Shown in pieces: positions 1 to 10,798 of a stretch of DNA of 64,000 nucleotides. The stretch is from contig CM019218.1 in the NCBI GenBank assembly GCA_009741485.1, forward strand, positions 37,510,387 through 37,574,386, written 5' to 3'. Under the pieces are notes generated by a model. It was not told the origin of the DNA and did no database searches. It saw only the letters and a list, made by a program, of their open reading frames with translations. The stretch is from Malurus cyaneus samueli. Lineage: Eukaryota; Chordata; Aves; Passeriformes; Maluridae. The stretch's first letter is position 1. The number at the start of each line of letters is the position of its first letter. The position numbers and the translations under genes were made by a program.

Positions 1-3000
1 CCGGGGATGGGCTGCATGAGAAGGCAGAGTAGCATGGCCAGGCAGGCACGTGGCAGGTGAGTGCCCGTGTGTGATGGACAAAAGGTGCAGTCTGTTTGTC
101 CCCTGTGGCAGGAGCCCAGAGCCCATGCAGAGGGGCCACGGTGGTGTCCAGCTGGGCACCCATGGGGAGTCCTGTGTGCAGTGCTGGTCACCATAGCTGT
201 GCAGGGCGCCTGACCCAGCACATTCAGCGCGTCACAGGCTGCTCTGCCAGCTGCTGCGAGAGGCAAACAAGCAGTTCTCCCCTGAGGTGCCGCCCAGGCT
301 CCCATGGAGGGGTCAGAGAGTTGCTGCAGGTGGTGTGGTTGGCAGGCCGGCAGGAGTAGCGTTGCTGTGTTTAATTATAGCTCCTGTTTGAGAAACTAGT
401 AGAGCCACACAGCTTTTTTTATCGTGTTGTGGGGAAACTGAGCACTTTACAGGTTTTGATTGCTATATAACACATCCTGTGACACAGACGGAAACTCTCC
501 TGTGGTCTCTGCAAAAGGAAATTTGAAACCTGTGGGCAATAAAATTCTGGAGATGGGCCGTACCTTCCAGATGCTGTGAGATACAGCCAATAGTGGTTCT
601 TGGGACAGGGTGTTGGGTAGAGCGACAGGCAGCTTGGGGACAGGAGCTGCTGCACCCAGGGGCTGCAGAAGAGCAGTGGGGAGGAGGGTGCAGAGGCTGA
701 GCCTGCTTGGACTAAAGGACTAAAGCAACCCTGAAGCAGACGGAGGAGAGGATGCATGGAAAAGACTGAGCAGACGTTGGATGTCCTTTTTTTCATGAAG
801 TGGTGACTGAGTGAGCAGCACAATTTAACTCTTTCCTCCCCAGCAGACTGCAGAGGACTCATTGTCCCCTGTTGAGGGCTGATGCTGGCAGTATCCATTA
901 CGTTTGAGGTTGCCAGAGCTGCTGCAGGCACTGGGTGCTGCTGCCTTGAGAGTTTTGTGGTCGTTGGCAGCTCTGCACTTCTCACCAGCAGTACCAGAGG
1001 GCATCCAGAGGTATCTGGCCATGAGACATGCCCAAACTGAAGGGTGAGCTTCAGAAGTGCCTGAGGCTCTTGGTGCACCCAGAGTAGATGTCCTTTGACC
1101 CAAGGATCTTGCTCTTCAGTTTTATTATGTGTAGGGGCAGGAAATCTTGTGCCTAGGTTTGTAGGTGTTCCTTAGGGATGACACAGTGTCCCTGTGCCTT
1201 TTAGAGTTGCTTGGAAGCAGCAGGGGTGTGGCAGGGCTGGGGATGAGCCTCTGGCAAGACATGCTTCCTGCTGGTATTGCAAAGAGCCTTCTGTTCTGAA
1301 AGGGCTGGTGTTTATGTGGGAACGGAGTCCTGTGTACCTGGCTTGTTACAGGTGAGAAATCTGAAGTCTCCCTGTTGCTTAGGTGTACAGACTGTGCCAG
1401 ACAGAGCGGGAGCAGCCGCCGCATTCTGCTGCTGTGGTGGCTGAGTGCTAATTGTTTTTACTGCCTGAGCATCAGGTTATTTTTGCCTTGATTAAGTTTC
1501 ATTCCCAGCTGGCTGGTGGTACAGGGGTCCTAATAGTCTAAATCTCCATGATATATCCTTGATAGAGATCTAGGCAGAGGGCTGGTTTGGTCACCGTGGG
1601 TTTGGGATGTGCAGATGCAGAAATACAGCATGAATAGAGCTATACCTTGGTAGTCACATGGGGAGTTCCGGCTCAGGGTCTGCTGCACCATGGGCTTCCT
1701 GAGGAAACTCTTGTTAGGCCATTTAGATAGGATGCACAAAGATATTTTGTGGCTCTCAGGTGTGTTTTTGGGTTAGACACACGGAATTTACTGCATCCCT
1801 TGGGATTTCAGAGTCCTGAAGGTTGTTTATCAACAGATTTTAAGCATGTAAAAGTGAGCAGCCTGAACCTTCATCTGTGGAGGCAAAAAGGGGGTCTTGG
1901 GTTGCACGCCATTAGGCGACAGGGTAATGTTTGCAAGAGCCTAGGTCTGTGGAACCTGTCCTTAAACTACTTGTGATCCCATTGCCTCTCCTCTTTACCC
2001 TGCCCATGTGTTTGAGCTCAGGCTTTCTCAACAGCTCTGACTAGGTATGGATCCAGGGCAGCTGCTATGGACATGGTACTGTCCTCACCAGCAAAGAGAT
2101 GGAACTGCCACAGCCTGGAGGAACATTAGAAAAGCTGGACAAATCCATTACAGCTGCTGGGCCCTTGCAAGAGAAATGCTGTGGGCATCAGCCCATTTGT
2201 GAGGGCCAGATACAGCACAGCTGCTATGGTGGATGCCCCTCTCATGTCCACACTCCCTCGTGCTGCTGCAGTGCTGGAGAACTCCCCTGCACTCTGCCAG
2301 GGTGCTCCCAGGGAATTCCAGTATTTTAAAGGGACACTGCCTTTGCTTCATCCTTTGTACTGGTTCTCAACCCGTGCTCTGTAGTAGATGCTTAGGCATA
2401 GCAGGTGCCCTGTTAGGCTGCTACAAAGAACATACATCCACTGCATCCTCTTGGTTAATTCGTAGGCATCACAAATCAAAGCGGGCTCAAAATGTTGTCT
2501 CAAGCATAGTGACTTGGAAAATCTAAAGCTGGAGAGCAAGGATCCCACTGGCCTGAATGTGATAGAGCTGAACAAACTTGTGACCAGCTTAAGTGTATAA
2601 GCATTTCATTGTCCCAGCTTGACTCCAGTTCATAGTCTCTTCCTCTACTTGTACCCTGGAAGTGCCATCAAAGCCTTGGAGCAAGAGCTTCTGTTGTGCC
2701 ACCTCTTTAATTCAAGCAGCACTGCTTTGTCAGGTAACAGGCTGCACTGTGGATGGCAGGGCCACTGAAACAGCATCCAGCTTAGCAGCAGGCAGCATCC
2801 CTGTCCCCTGGGGAGCCATGTCCTCTCAGGTAGGCAGGCGGCCGCCCACGAGCAGTTTGGCTCATGAGCTCCAGGCACTGCAGAGCGGGGTCTGGTTCTG
2901 CACCTCCGCGGTGGGTGCGCAGCTCTGGCTGCGGCAGCACCGTGGCGTGTGCAGTTGAGTCTCCTCTCTCCCACGCTGCAGAGCTCTCCTCTCCAGACGC

Positions 3001-3929
3001 TGGGAGGGAAGCAGAGACGTTGGGGGAAGAGCTGTGGAGGTGGGGAGAGATTGAGCTATCATTAGCGTGGCACCGGTGAGGTTTCTTTGCACCACTAAGC
3101 AGTAGCTATCAAAATTGAAAGCAGTATGCTGAACAGCTGAGCAAGGGAGCAGACACTGAAAAGAGCCTGCGAAGAAAAGGGATCTACGAGGAGAAAACCC
3201 TCTTTCAGCTGCACATAGGCACTGCCCATCACAGAGAGCTGTGGCAAGAAGTAGGAATTGCCTGTTTATGGTGGTTGATCTGCACAGCCCCTGGGATGCT
3301 TGGAAAAAGGATTAAGGAGGAGAGGATCGCAGGAGAAAGAGGAGGTGGAGGTTTCCCTTTGCAAACTCACATGCTAATAGAAACCATCCTCTAAATTGTC
3401 AGTGTGTCAGGATACATTAATGTAAGTATAATGTTTTCAAATCCTCAGCATCTTCTATCTGAATGTCACTGAATTAGCGCTAATTGCATTCATTAGCTCA
3501 TTATCCATTAATATTCAGTATTGTTAGGCTGGCTGTGTCTCTGGACGATCGGGGTAATGAGATGTGGGACTGACTGCCGGGCCGTGCCATAGTTGTGCTG
3601 CAGGAGCGTGGGTTTATGTACCAGATTGTTTTATTGGCATTTGTGTCTGGCCTGTGCTGTCCCGGCTCTTGGCCAGTGGCTCACCACAAATTGGTGGAAA
3701 CTCTTAATGGGAGAGCAGTGTTAATGATGATGTGGATAAATTTCCACCAACTCTTGCCCCGAAAGCAACTGGCGAGACAAATGATGAAGGCAAATTTTGA
3801 TCACTTGGCTTTGAGCCAGTTACAAAACTGCCTCTGTAATCACAAAGCTGTTCAGTGCAGTCTTCACTGGTGAGTCATGGAGTCCCACTTTTCTGTGCTT
3901 CTTGCTCTCCAGAGAAATTCTCTATTACT
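1..3929. other. Non-coding DNA upstream of TP53I11
   Basis: I recognise no gene here. Open frames on both strands are short, lack recognisable domains and do not join through splice sites. A good + strand donor (TGGCAG|gtgagt) occurs at 56/57 and could end a 5'-UTR exon that begins outside the window, but nothing else supports it. The segment at about 3400-3560 is rich in ATTAGC/CATTAG/TTAAT motifs and may be a conserved element. Confidence 0.5.
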
Positions 3930-4340
3930 TTTTTTTTTCTTCCTTCTTTTTTGCTTCTTCTTTTTTATTTCTTCCTCTTTATTTCTTCCTCTTTTTTACT
4001 TCCTTTTTCTTCCTTTTCTTTTTTCTTTCCACTTTTTCCTTCCTTCCTTCCTTCCTTCCTTCCTTCCTTCCTTCCTTCCTTCCTTCCTTCCTTCCTTCCT
4101 TCCTTCCTTCCTTCCTCTTCCTTCCTTCTTCCTTCCTTCCTTCCTTCCTTCCTTCCTTCCTTCCTTCCTTTCCTTCCTTCCTTCCTTCCTTCCTTCCTTC
4201 CTTCCTTCCTTCTTTTCCTTCCTTTTCTTCTTCCTTCCTTTCCTTCCTTCCTTCCTTTTTTTCCCTTCCTTTCTTTTTTTTCCTTCCTTCCTTTTTTCTT
4301 TTTTTTCCCATTCCATCTTTCCTTCCTCTGTCATTTCTGA
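3930..4340. repeat. TTCC tetranucleotide microsatellite in a long pyrimidine tract
   Basis: The + strand is almost pure pyrimidine, and 4032-4309 (278 nt) contains no A or G. The core is long runs of TTCC broken by occasional CTTCTT or TTTT, flanked by T-rich sequence. All reading frames through it are low-complexity (Phe/Leu/Pro/Ser repeats on +, Gly/Arg/Lys/Glu repeats on -) and are not genes. The repeat is expected to be length-polymorphic and could form intramolecular triplex DNA. Confidence 0.97.
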
Positions 4341-6271
4341 CCATGAGTTCAGAGCAGGAGGTGTGGGTATCAGGCTCTCCATAGAATGAAACCAATAAGG
4401 ATCCAGAAGTGCCAGGATGGCCTGGCCAGCACACTCAGAATCCCAAGTCCTGTCAAGACCAGCAAGGCTCGGGTCTTTATTCCCAAGGAGAGCCAGTAGG
4501 ATGCTCCTGCTCAGGCTCTCTGCCAGACCTTTCCCTCACTTTAGAGAGGTGGCATGGCCTCAGAGGGTCCTGAGGCTCGGACTGAGAGAGAGGAGCATTC
4601 ACTACAGGGTGTTGCTTCAGGATTGGAGTGGATGGCTTTGATCAGAAAATGAGGGCTAGAAATACCACAGCAACATGTCTGCTCTGGTTTCAGCAGTTCT
4701 GGTGGGAAATCAGATCCAGCAGCATCCAGCCTTGTCAGTCTGGGTCAGCCAGGAGCAGAAAAAGTTGCAAAAACTAGTTGGTTAAAGAGGTCGAGCTTTT
4801 CTTTTAGACACATCATTCTGGCTTTGGGGTGGATTCTGTGTGGAGATTATCTAGATTTAAATACACACAATTTATTGTGACAGTTCATGTTGGCAAACCC
4901 CAGACATGATAAATCTTTCAAACTTTTCTATTGTCAGCTACCGTTTGAGCTTTCTGCCTTGTGCTCAAGGGTAGGTCTGAGTATACAGCTTCTGCCTTCT
5001 TCCTGAGCAGTTGTTCTCCACTGTCCTACTTCTGAAATATTTCTAGACCCTGACTGCTGCATCTGGCTTTGTGCTGCTTTTCCAGGGACCTGAGCTTAGT
5101 TATTCGGTGGAATAAGAGGAAAAAAACCACAACCAGACAAGCCCCAATACAATCCAAAAGAAGTACCTCCCAGCACTGGCTCAGTGAAAAGCTTTTTGCC
5201 TGATCTGCTGAAAGGATCTTATTAAACCCTTGATCATGGGGTTCACCTTTTGCACCATCCCAGCAAGACCTCTTAACTTTGCCTTAAAGAAAGAGTTATG
5301 CTGGGCACTTGCAGGCAGGACTGGCCATTCTTTTCTGAACCACCAGAGGGGAAGGGTTTTCCTCTGAGAGGGAAATCCCTTGCAAGGCACTGGGACAACA
5401 TTTGCATGCATGATGCCAAAATAATTGTACCTCATTTTATTATTCCCCGAAGACTCATGAAATATTTAGTGATCAGCATAAATTGTCTCCTCCTGGGGCA
5501 GCTCTGGGAAGGCTCAGCTGGGGCATGGGGTTGCTGGTGCTTGAGCCTGATGCTTGCTTGGGCTGGATTAGCTGTTCCTGGGGCAAATTTTTGTGGGTCT
5601 CTGGGAGGGTGAAGTGGCAAATGGAAAAAAAGGGTTTGTGTTCAACTGAGCCAAGATGAAATGAAGACAAATTAGAAGAAAAGACTTTCTGAACCGAGGG
5701 TTTCCAGGGTTTTATGACTGCAGGATGAGACAGAGTGATTTCATGTTACTCAACACATCTACCTTTATACCACCATGCCAGGGCAGAAGTTATCTTTTCC
5801 ATTATAACTTCTCTCAGTTGCCTGTATTTACTTATCCCAGAGAGTATTTGCAGTTTCTAATTGCCATCATTTCCCAGAAAGCAATGTATTTTCAAGGAAA
5901 ATCATTCCCATGGCTTCTTATTGTTCAGGGTCTGATGTGTTCTGGCACAACATGGGGGCTGCAGCATCTGAGGGGGGACACAAATAAATACCTGACACTT
6001 GTCTGGGTTTTGACCTGAAATGGCAGCCAAAGAATGTGATGAATTGCATGGGAAAAGAAAAAAAGGCCGAGTATTACTTAATGACTTTAATTCCCCTAGT
6101 CTGAGACGCATTTAATTCCCCTAATCTGAAAAACAGCAAAGAGGCAGTATTGGGCATTGCCTCATGCTGGGATAGACAAGATTATGGTTTGTAGGTCAAA
6201 AGCATTTATAACCACTAAATGTCCATGCTAAAGCCACTCTGCTCTGATTTCTTTCTTTCCCCCCATGGCAG
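4341..6271. other. Non-coding DNA upstream of the TP53I11 ATG exon
   Basis: No supported exon, transposon or RNA gene was found. Short open frames on both strands look like chance. It is probably a 5'-UTR intron or proximal upstream sequence of TP53I11. Confidence 0.5.
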
Positions 6272-6506
6272 ATCCCGGTGACAGCACGATCAGTCTGAGA
6301 TGAGCCACCTGTAACTGGGGCTGGCCTCGTTGCCAGGGCTCCCTGCCCCACAAGGATGAGGAGCTGTCTGCCAGCCTAACAGCAAGGTTTGGTGGTTGTT
6401 TTATTTTCCCCAAACCTCGTGACCTTTCATGTGACAGCGGAGCCGTTTCCTGCACCGTCCTTGCGCCACCTCGCAGCCAAGGGCTCGGTGGGGCAGGGCC
6501 ACCGCC
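6272..6506 (+). other. TP53I11: Candidate 5' UTR attached to TP53I11 exon 1
   Basis: Two splice acceptors lie upstream of the start codon. One has a strong pyrimidine tract (tttctttccccccatggcag) and ends at 6271. A weaker one ends at 6476 (gccacctcgcag). Either could begin the exon that carries the ATG. A promoter here cannot be excluded, because 6430-6640 is CpG-rich. I did not identify the true first exon. Confidence 0.4.
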
Positions 6507-6635
6507 ATGGCGGCGAAGCAGCCCCCGCCGCTGATGAAGAAACACAGCCAGACCGACCTGGTGAGCAGGCTGAAGACACGCAAGATCCTGGGCGTCGGCG
6601 GGGAGGATGACGACGGCGAGGTCCATCGCTCAAAG
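6507..6635 (+). CDS. TP53I11: TP53I11 coding exon 1
   Basis: Encodes residues 1-43, from the start Met to HRSK, and ends in phase 0 at the donor AAAG|GTGAGG. It is GC- and CpG-rich. This is the cytosol-like charged tail with no membrane segment. The exon probably extends 5' as untranslated sequence. Confidence 0.96.
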
Positions 6636-9600
6636 GTGAGGGCAGCCCATGTACAGTAAGGATGGAAAAGGGACTTTCTGCTGGGCAAAGCCAGGTCTGC
6701 CCATCCATGTGGTTTGGGGTAGTCACAGCCTGATATTGTTAACATGAGCATGTTCACATGAACATGAACAGCTCTGGGCATGTGCACACGAGAGCAGGAC
6801 AGATACCCTAACACCCTGAGGGTGCTGCAGGAGCCTGTGCTGCGTCAGAATGTGACATACAGGAAGTGCATGTGAGGAGTCAGTTCCTTTCTTACACAGG
6901 TAAGAGGAGGCGAGTTAGTGTTGACCCTTCCCCAGCTGCATGCTGCAGGTGGCTGATACCAGCAAGGGAGCAGCAGAAGCTGCAGCTCCTGCTGGAAATC
7001 AAGGCAGGGGTTGGGACCAAGGCCTCACGGATGAATCCCTTGTCCTCCTCCTCCTCCTAGCCCTCTTGGAGATAAACTCCCACATGGGATTAGATATGTG
7101 GTTTTGGGGTGTGAGTACTGACTAAAGACTGGGGAAAGATCTGCTTAGCTTGTGCCCTTCATTTGAATTTCAGATTAGTCAAGTACTGGGAAATGAAATC
7201 AAGTTTGCAGTCCGGGAACCACTGGGACTCAGGTAAGATATTGGATCACCTTGGAGCTGGGTGATCTGAGGGCCCTTGGCCACAGCATCCCTGCCAGCCC
7301 TGGTTTCTGACACCAACTCTTCTGCTGTGCCATCGTCATTGTTCCCTGTAGGGGCTTCTTGGAGGCTGTAGAACCAGACCAGCTCTGCTTTCTTTCCCCA
7401 AAAATCAGCCTGAGGCCCTCAATTTCTCGTCCTATTGCATGTGCAGAGAACTACGTGGGCTGGAGGAGCTCCAGTTCTACTGTGTGACAGGGTGTTGTGT
7501 CTTGTGGGGGGGACTCTGCTCTGCACCATCCTCTTGGCAGGGTCACTTCCCTCCTTTGCTTGAGTGAGGGGGTGTTTGTCTCACCAGCAAGGCTGGTCTG
7601 CATGCTGAGGCTGGAGCTAGCCAGATCTGGAAAGCTGAATCCTTCCATGGGAGGTTTCTGGCTGCCTTGGCTATGCTTGGGGAAGGATGAAGGCTGATGA
7701 ATGAGCAGGCAGCCAGAAATGCTTTGAGAAGTATGAGTGATGGAGTCACTTGGAGCTCACGCTGGGTTCTGTCTTCCCTCTCATGCAGGGTCTGGCAGCT
7801 GGTTTCCGCCGTCATGTTTTCCGGGGTCGCCATCATGGTGAGTGAGGGATGTGTTCCTGGGTAGCACCAGCTCCCGATTGCCAAAGGGGTGTCCCAGCAT
7901 GGCCCGTCGTTCCCTGGCATTTATCTGCCCCCTCTGCCTCCAGCAGCTCCTGCCACTTTCTCCAGCGAGGCCTTTACCCTCCCTGTGTCTCAGTAATGGG
8001 CTTTGCCAGCAGTGTCCTTGCTGGTTTGTTCCCATCACCAGAGTCTGTTTTCTTTAGCAGGGCAAGGCATGGCAGCCTTGGCCACAGAAACTGTCCACGC
8101 AGCCGATAGCTGACTTGCTGATATTTCTTGTGCCTCCTTAATTTCCAATTTCCTGGCCAGTGGCTCCAATCCCACAGAGGCATGATGTTGGAACGCTGCT
8201 GCCCAAGAGGACGTGTTTTAGTGGCCCCGGCCAGTGCAGGTGCTGAGTTTCTCTCTTGCCTCTGCCAGGCCCTCGCTTTCCCTGACCAGCTGTTCGATGC
8301 CATCTTTGAGGAGGAATCGGTGAGCAGCAAGACTCCCATCCGGCTCTATGGAGGAGCCCTCCTCAGTGAGTGCCATAACATCGTTTTGGGGCACACTGCT
8401 GCCCCATGGAGTAGGGGGACACGCTGGCCAAACAAAGTCCCTGCCCAGCTGGCACCTGCAGCTGGACAGCAGAACATCTGCCGTTAGCAGAGAAATTGTT
8501 GAGGGATATTTTGAGAAGCTTGGCTACTGCTGCTTTCTCAGGCAGGGACAGAAGGGCTGTGCATGCTCTGCATGGCTGGGGGAGCACCTCCTGTACTCCA
8601 GCAAAGGGAAACTGCAGCGGGGCCCGGTGAGGGGCGCTGGGCTGCGGCTGTGAGGGGACATGGGGCAGGCAGGGGCATCCCCCAGCAGCAGGGGGCAAAG
8701 GACAAGGAGGACAGGGAGCTGGCAGGAGCGGGCAAAGGACAAGGAGGAGAGGGAGCTGTGAGAAATGGTGTGGGAAGGAAGCGGGCCCCGAGCCGCGGCC
8801 TGCAGCGGCACCGCGCGGGGAGGGCGGGAAGCGCGGCCTGGGCGCTGTGCCGGCCCTCGGGCAGCTCCCCGCTGTCCCCGCAGGCATCGCGCTCATCATG
8901 TGGAACGCCCTGTACACCGCCGAGAAGGCCATCATCCGCTGGAGCCTGCTGGCCGAGGCCTGCTATTTCGCCGTGCAGTTCCTGGGTGAGTGCCCGCGGG
9001 CTGGCCGCGACGAGGAGGAGGAGGAGGAGGGTGCGAGGGTTGCATACCCGCAGTGCGGGGAGCGGGGATTGGGAATCCAGGGTGGGCAGGGCAGCGGTGT
9101 GAGCAGTGGTGGAGCATCTTCCCAGCCAGCTGCTCGCCTTTGTTCTCCCCCATGGATAGCCTCTGTCCTGAGCTGCTCCCTGAAGGGTTAAACATCACCC
9201 TCTGACAATTTATTTTTCTCTCTGAAAATGTCCTGGGCTTTGTAGTCTGCACAGGTCACTGTAGGAGCAGGCTGCGTAGATGCAGGGTCTAACAAGAAAA
9301 CATTGTAGCAACCTACACTAAAAAGGGGGATGCTCAGTGTTTCCAAAACAGAGCCTAACAATTAAGCTTGTTTCTAGGGAGCTTATCTATATTTGACAGT
9401 GAAGGGGGTTCTTGTGTGTCTTAGTGGCTCAGTGTGTAGCTGATGTAGAAATGAGCTATGTGTTGGTGGCCGAAAAAGAGAGGTGCTCTATAGAAGCAAA
9501 GTTTGGGGACTGTGCATATTTTGTGGATGCTCCCAAAGTTGAGAAATGTTTATCAGCACTGCTCAAGCCACAGAGCAAACTTGAGAAGATGCAGCTCACA

Positions 9601-10043
9601 CATTTAACGCCTGAGCATGATGGAAACTCACATCTGCTTGAATGACTGTTTCAGGCTGCCTGAATGTGGGGCTGCCTTAAAGCATGGCTTCTGTAAGGGA
9701 GAGCTCTGGTGTCCATGGCAAGTTTCAAGGCTGTGAAAAGAGCCTCTGCCATGGATTCACTGTGCATGTGAATGAGCACTCGCAAGGCTCAGCAGTTCCT
9801 GCCGAAGCCCTGCATTAGAGGGCAGCAGAAAACAGCTTTGTGCTATTTGTTTCCTTTTGGTTTTGCATCACCAACCTCTCTCTGTTCTGTCTCCCTCCTT
9901 CTCCTCCAGTTACCACTGTCACGCTGGTTGAAAGTAGCCGGATAGCCACGGGTGCCATGCTCCTCCTGGTCAGCCGAGCCCTCTTCATCCTCATCAGCAT
10001 TTATTATTATTACCAAGTTGGACGTCGTCCCAAGAAAGTCTAA
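6507..10043 (+). CDS. TP53I11: TP53I11 (p53-inducible protein 11), six coding exons, complete
   Basis: This is the complete spliced coding sequence of tumour protein p53-inducible protein 11. Exons 6507-6635, 7174-7232, 7789-7837, 8269-8365, 8884-8985 and 9910-10043 sum to 570 nt, giving 189 residues plus a TAA stop, the length I recall for the human protein. All five introns are GT-AG and keep the frame. I recognise the family from the N-terminus [18 protein letters not shown], the acidic GGEDDDGEV stretch, the IRLYGGALL segment and the C-terminus [13 protein letters not shown]. Hydrophobic stretches at about residues 64-84, 105-125, 131-152 and 158-180 predict four membrane passes with a charged N-terminal tail and a basic C-terminal tail. 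No signal peptide is visible. The start sits in a strong Kozak context (gccaccgccATGg). The family is known as a p53-responsive gene tied to apoptosis and reduced cell motility, but its biochemical activity is not well defined. No frameshift or internal stop is seen. Confidence 0.97.
7042..7058. repeat. Short TCC microsatellite in TP53I11 intron 1
   Basis: About five TCC units lie between coding exons 1 and 2. The rest of the intron holds nothing I recognise. Confidence 0.8.
7174..7232 (+). CDS. TP53I11: TP53I11 coding exon 2
   Basis: A 59-nt exon encoding [19 protein letters not shown] and the first two bases of Arg63. The acceptor is tttcag|ATTAGT and the donor is CTCAG|gtaaga. Confidence 0.95.
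7789..7837 (+). CDS. TP53I11: TP53I11 coding exon 3
   Basis: A 49-nt micro-exon encoding most of the first membrane segment ([16 protein letters not shown]). The acceptor is catgcag|GGTCTGG and the donor is ATCATG|gtgagt. It ends in phase 0. Confidence 0.95.
8269..8365 (+). CDS. TP53I11: TP53I11 coding exon 4
   Basis: Encodes residues 80-111, a short extramembrane loop ([20 protein letters not shown]) and the start of membrane segment 2, plus the first base of Ser112. The acceptor is ctgccag|GCCCTC and the donor is CTCA|gtgagt. Confidence 0.95.
8693..8759. repeat. Two-copy tandem duplication, period 37, TP53I11 intron 4
   Basis: A 29-nt block beginning GGGCAAAGGACAAGGAGGA starts at 8693 and again at 8730 with one difference (ACAGGG versus AGAGGG). 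It is purine-rich and lies just 5' of the CpG-rich stretch around exon 5. Confidence 0.85.
8884..8985 (+). CDS. TP53I11: TP53I11 coding exon 5
   Basis: Completes Ser112 and encodes residues 113-145 ([14 protein letters not shown] and so on), ending in the first base of Val146. The acceptor is ccccgcag|GCATCG and the donor is CTGG|gtgagt. It lies inside a strongly CpG-rich stretch. Confidence 0.95.
9012..9030. repeat. Short GAG microsatellite in TP53I11 intron 5
   Basis: About six GAG units follow directly after exon 5. The remainder of intron 5 (to 9909) has no recognisable element. Confidence 0.8.
9910..10043 (+). CDS. TP53I11: TP53I11 coding exon 6 and stop
   Basis: Completes Val146 and encodes residues 147-189. 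It covers the rest of membrane segment 3, all of segment 4 and the tail QVGRRPKKV, then the stop TAA at 10041-10043. The acceptor is cctccag|TTACCA. Confidence 0.96.
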
Positions 10044-10740
10044 TTCCTGGGCTTTTTGTTATGGGAAAGGTGGGAGGGGGGAGTTTGTGTCGGTAATTAT
10101 GAATTATAATTTTTTTTTCTTTTTTTTTTTGTTAGTCCCTTTTGGTTCTAAAGTAGTTTCCTTCTTTACCGGCATGAATCAGTGTGTAACCCAGTGCTGG
10201 TGGCATTGCCAGGTGAAATGGGGGGAGCAACATTGAGAGGACCCCCCAGCCCTTCTGCAGGAGGTGAGGAGCAGCGGGAGGAAGGCTCAGGGAAGTGTAT
10301 GGGCCTGGCAGGCTCAGGGAAAAAAGCCAGATTTCTGGGTGGAGCGGGCCGAAGGGATCACAGGCTCTGAACCCGCTGGAGCAAAGCACAAAATAAGGCC
10401 AGCATATTTAAAACCAAATCCCTGAGGAGACAGGGGACAAAGGACTCGGCTATTCTACTTGGTAAACCTTGCACCTCCCTGATTTACAGCCCGTTCCCCT
10501 TTTAGCAAGTACTGACTGTCTAGGTAGCTGGGAGCTGGATGGGGTCAAGTTCAGTGCTTTGCAAACTGCTCTTCTTTCCTCACTGCCAGAGGTGCATTTT
10601 TGTATAGTTCCTAGTTTTGCACCTGATGCTTGGCAGGAGATACAGCAAAAGAAGAGGGAGAACCCTTGCTTGTTCCCTCTGCAGGGATAGCACTGGGATC
10701 AGTGGAGCAACTTGATTTACAAGATGAGAGAAGTGAAGGA

Positions 10741-10798
10741 AGCTATTGGCCATTGAGCACAAAGCTCAAAAATGAGCTATTGCCCATTGAGCACAAAG
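10741..10798. repeat. Two-copy tandem repeat, period 34, in TP53I11 3' UTR region
   Basis: A 24-nt block (AGCTATTGgCCATTGAGCAC, then AAAG) starts at 10741 and recurs at 10775 with one mismatch. It lies downstream of the TP53I11 stop codon. Confidence 0.9.

Larger units (their letters stand above)
8780..9065. promoter_or_regulatory. Intragenic CpG-rich patch around TP53I11 exon 5
   Basis: This stretch is much richer in G+C and CpG (for example GAGCCGCGGCC and CACCGCGCGGGG) than the introns on either side, and it includes exon 5. It could be an internal CpG island with promoter or enhancer activity, or simply a GC-rich exon in a GC-rich gene. I see no TATA box or other decisive promoter motif. 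Confidence 0.45.

Noticed and set aside
1..56. Possible + strand 5'-UTR exon ending TGGCAG|gtgagt
   Set aside because: The donor is good, but there is no acceptor in view and no other support, so it is only mentioned as a possibility.
419..1078. 219-codon open frame on -
   Set aside because: Low-information sequence without a motif or family match, and no supporting splice or promoter signal.
3855..4434. Long open frames on both strands with FLPS or EGRK repeats
   Set aside because: They are translations of the TTCC microsatellite. Overlapping frames stay open only because the repeat lacks stop codons.
8363..9102. Long frames on both strands around TP53I11 exon 5
   Set aside because: GC-rich DNA has few stop codons. 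These frames are shadows of exon 5 and its introns.
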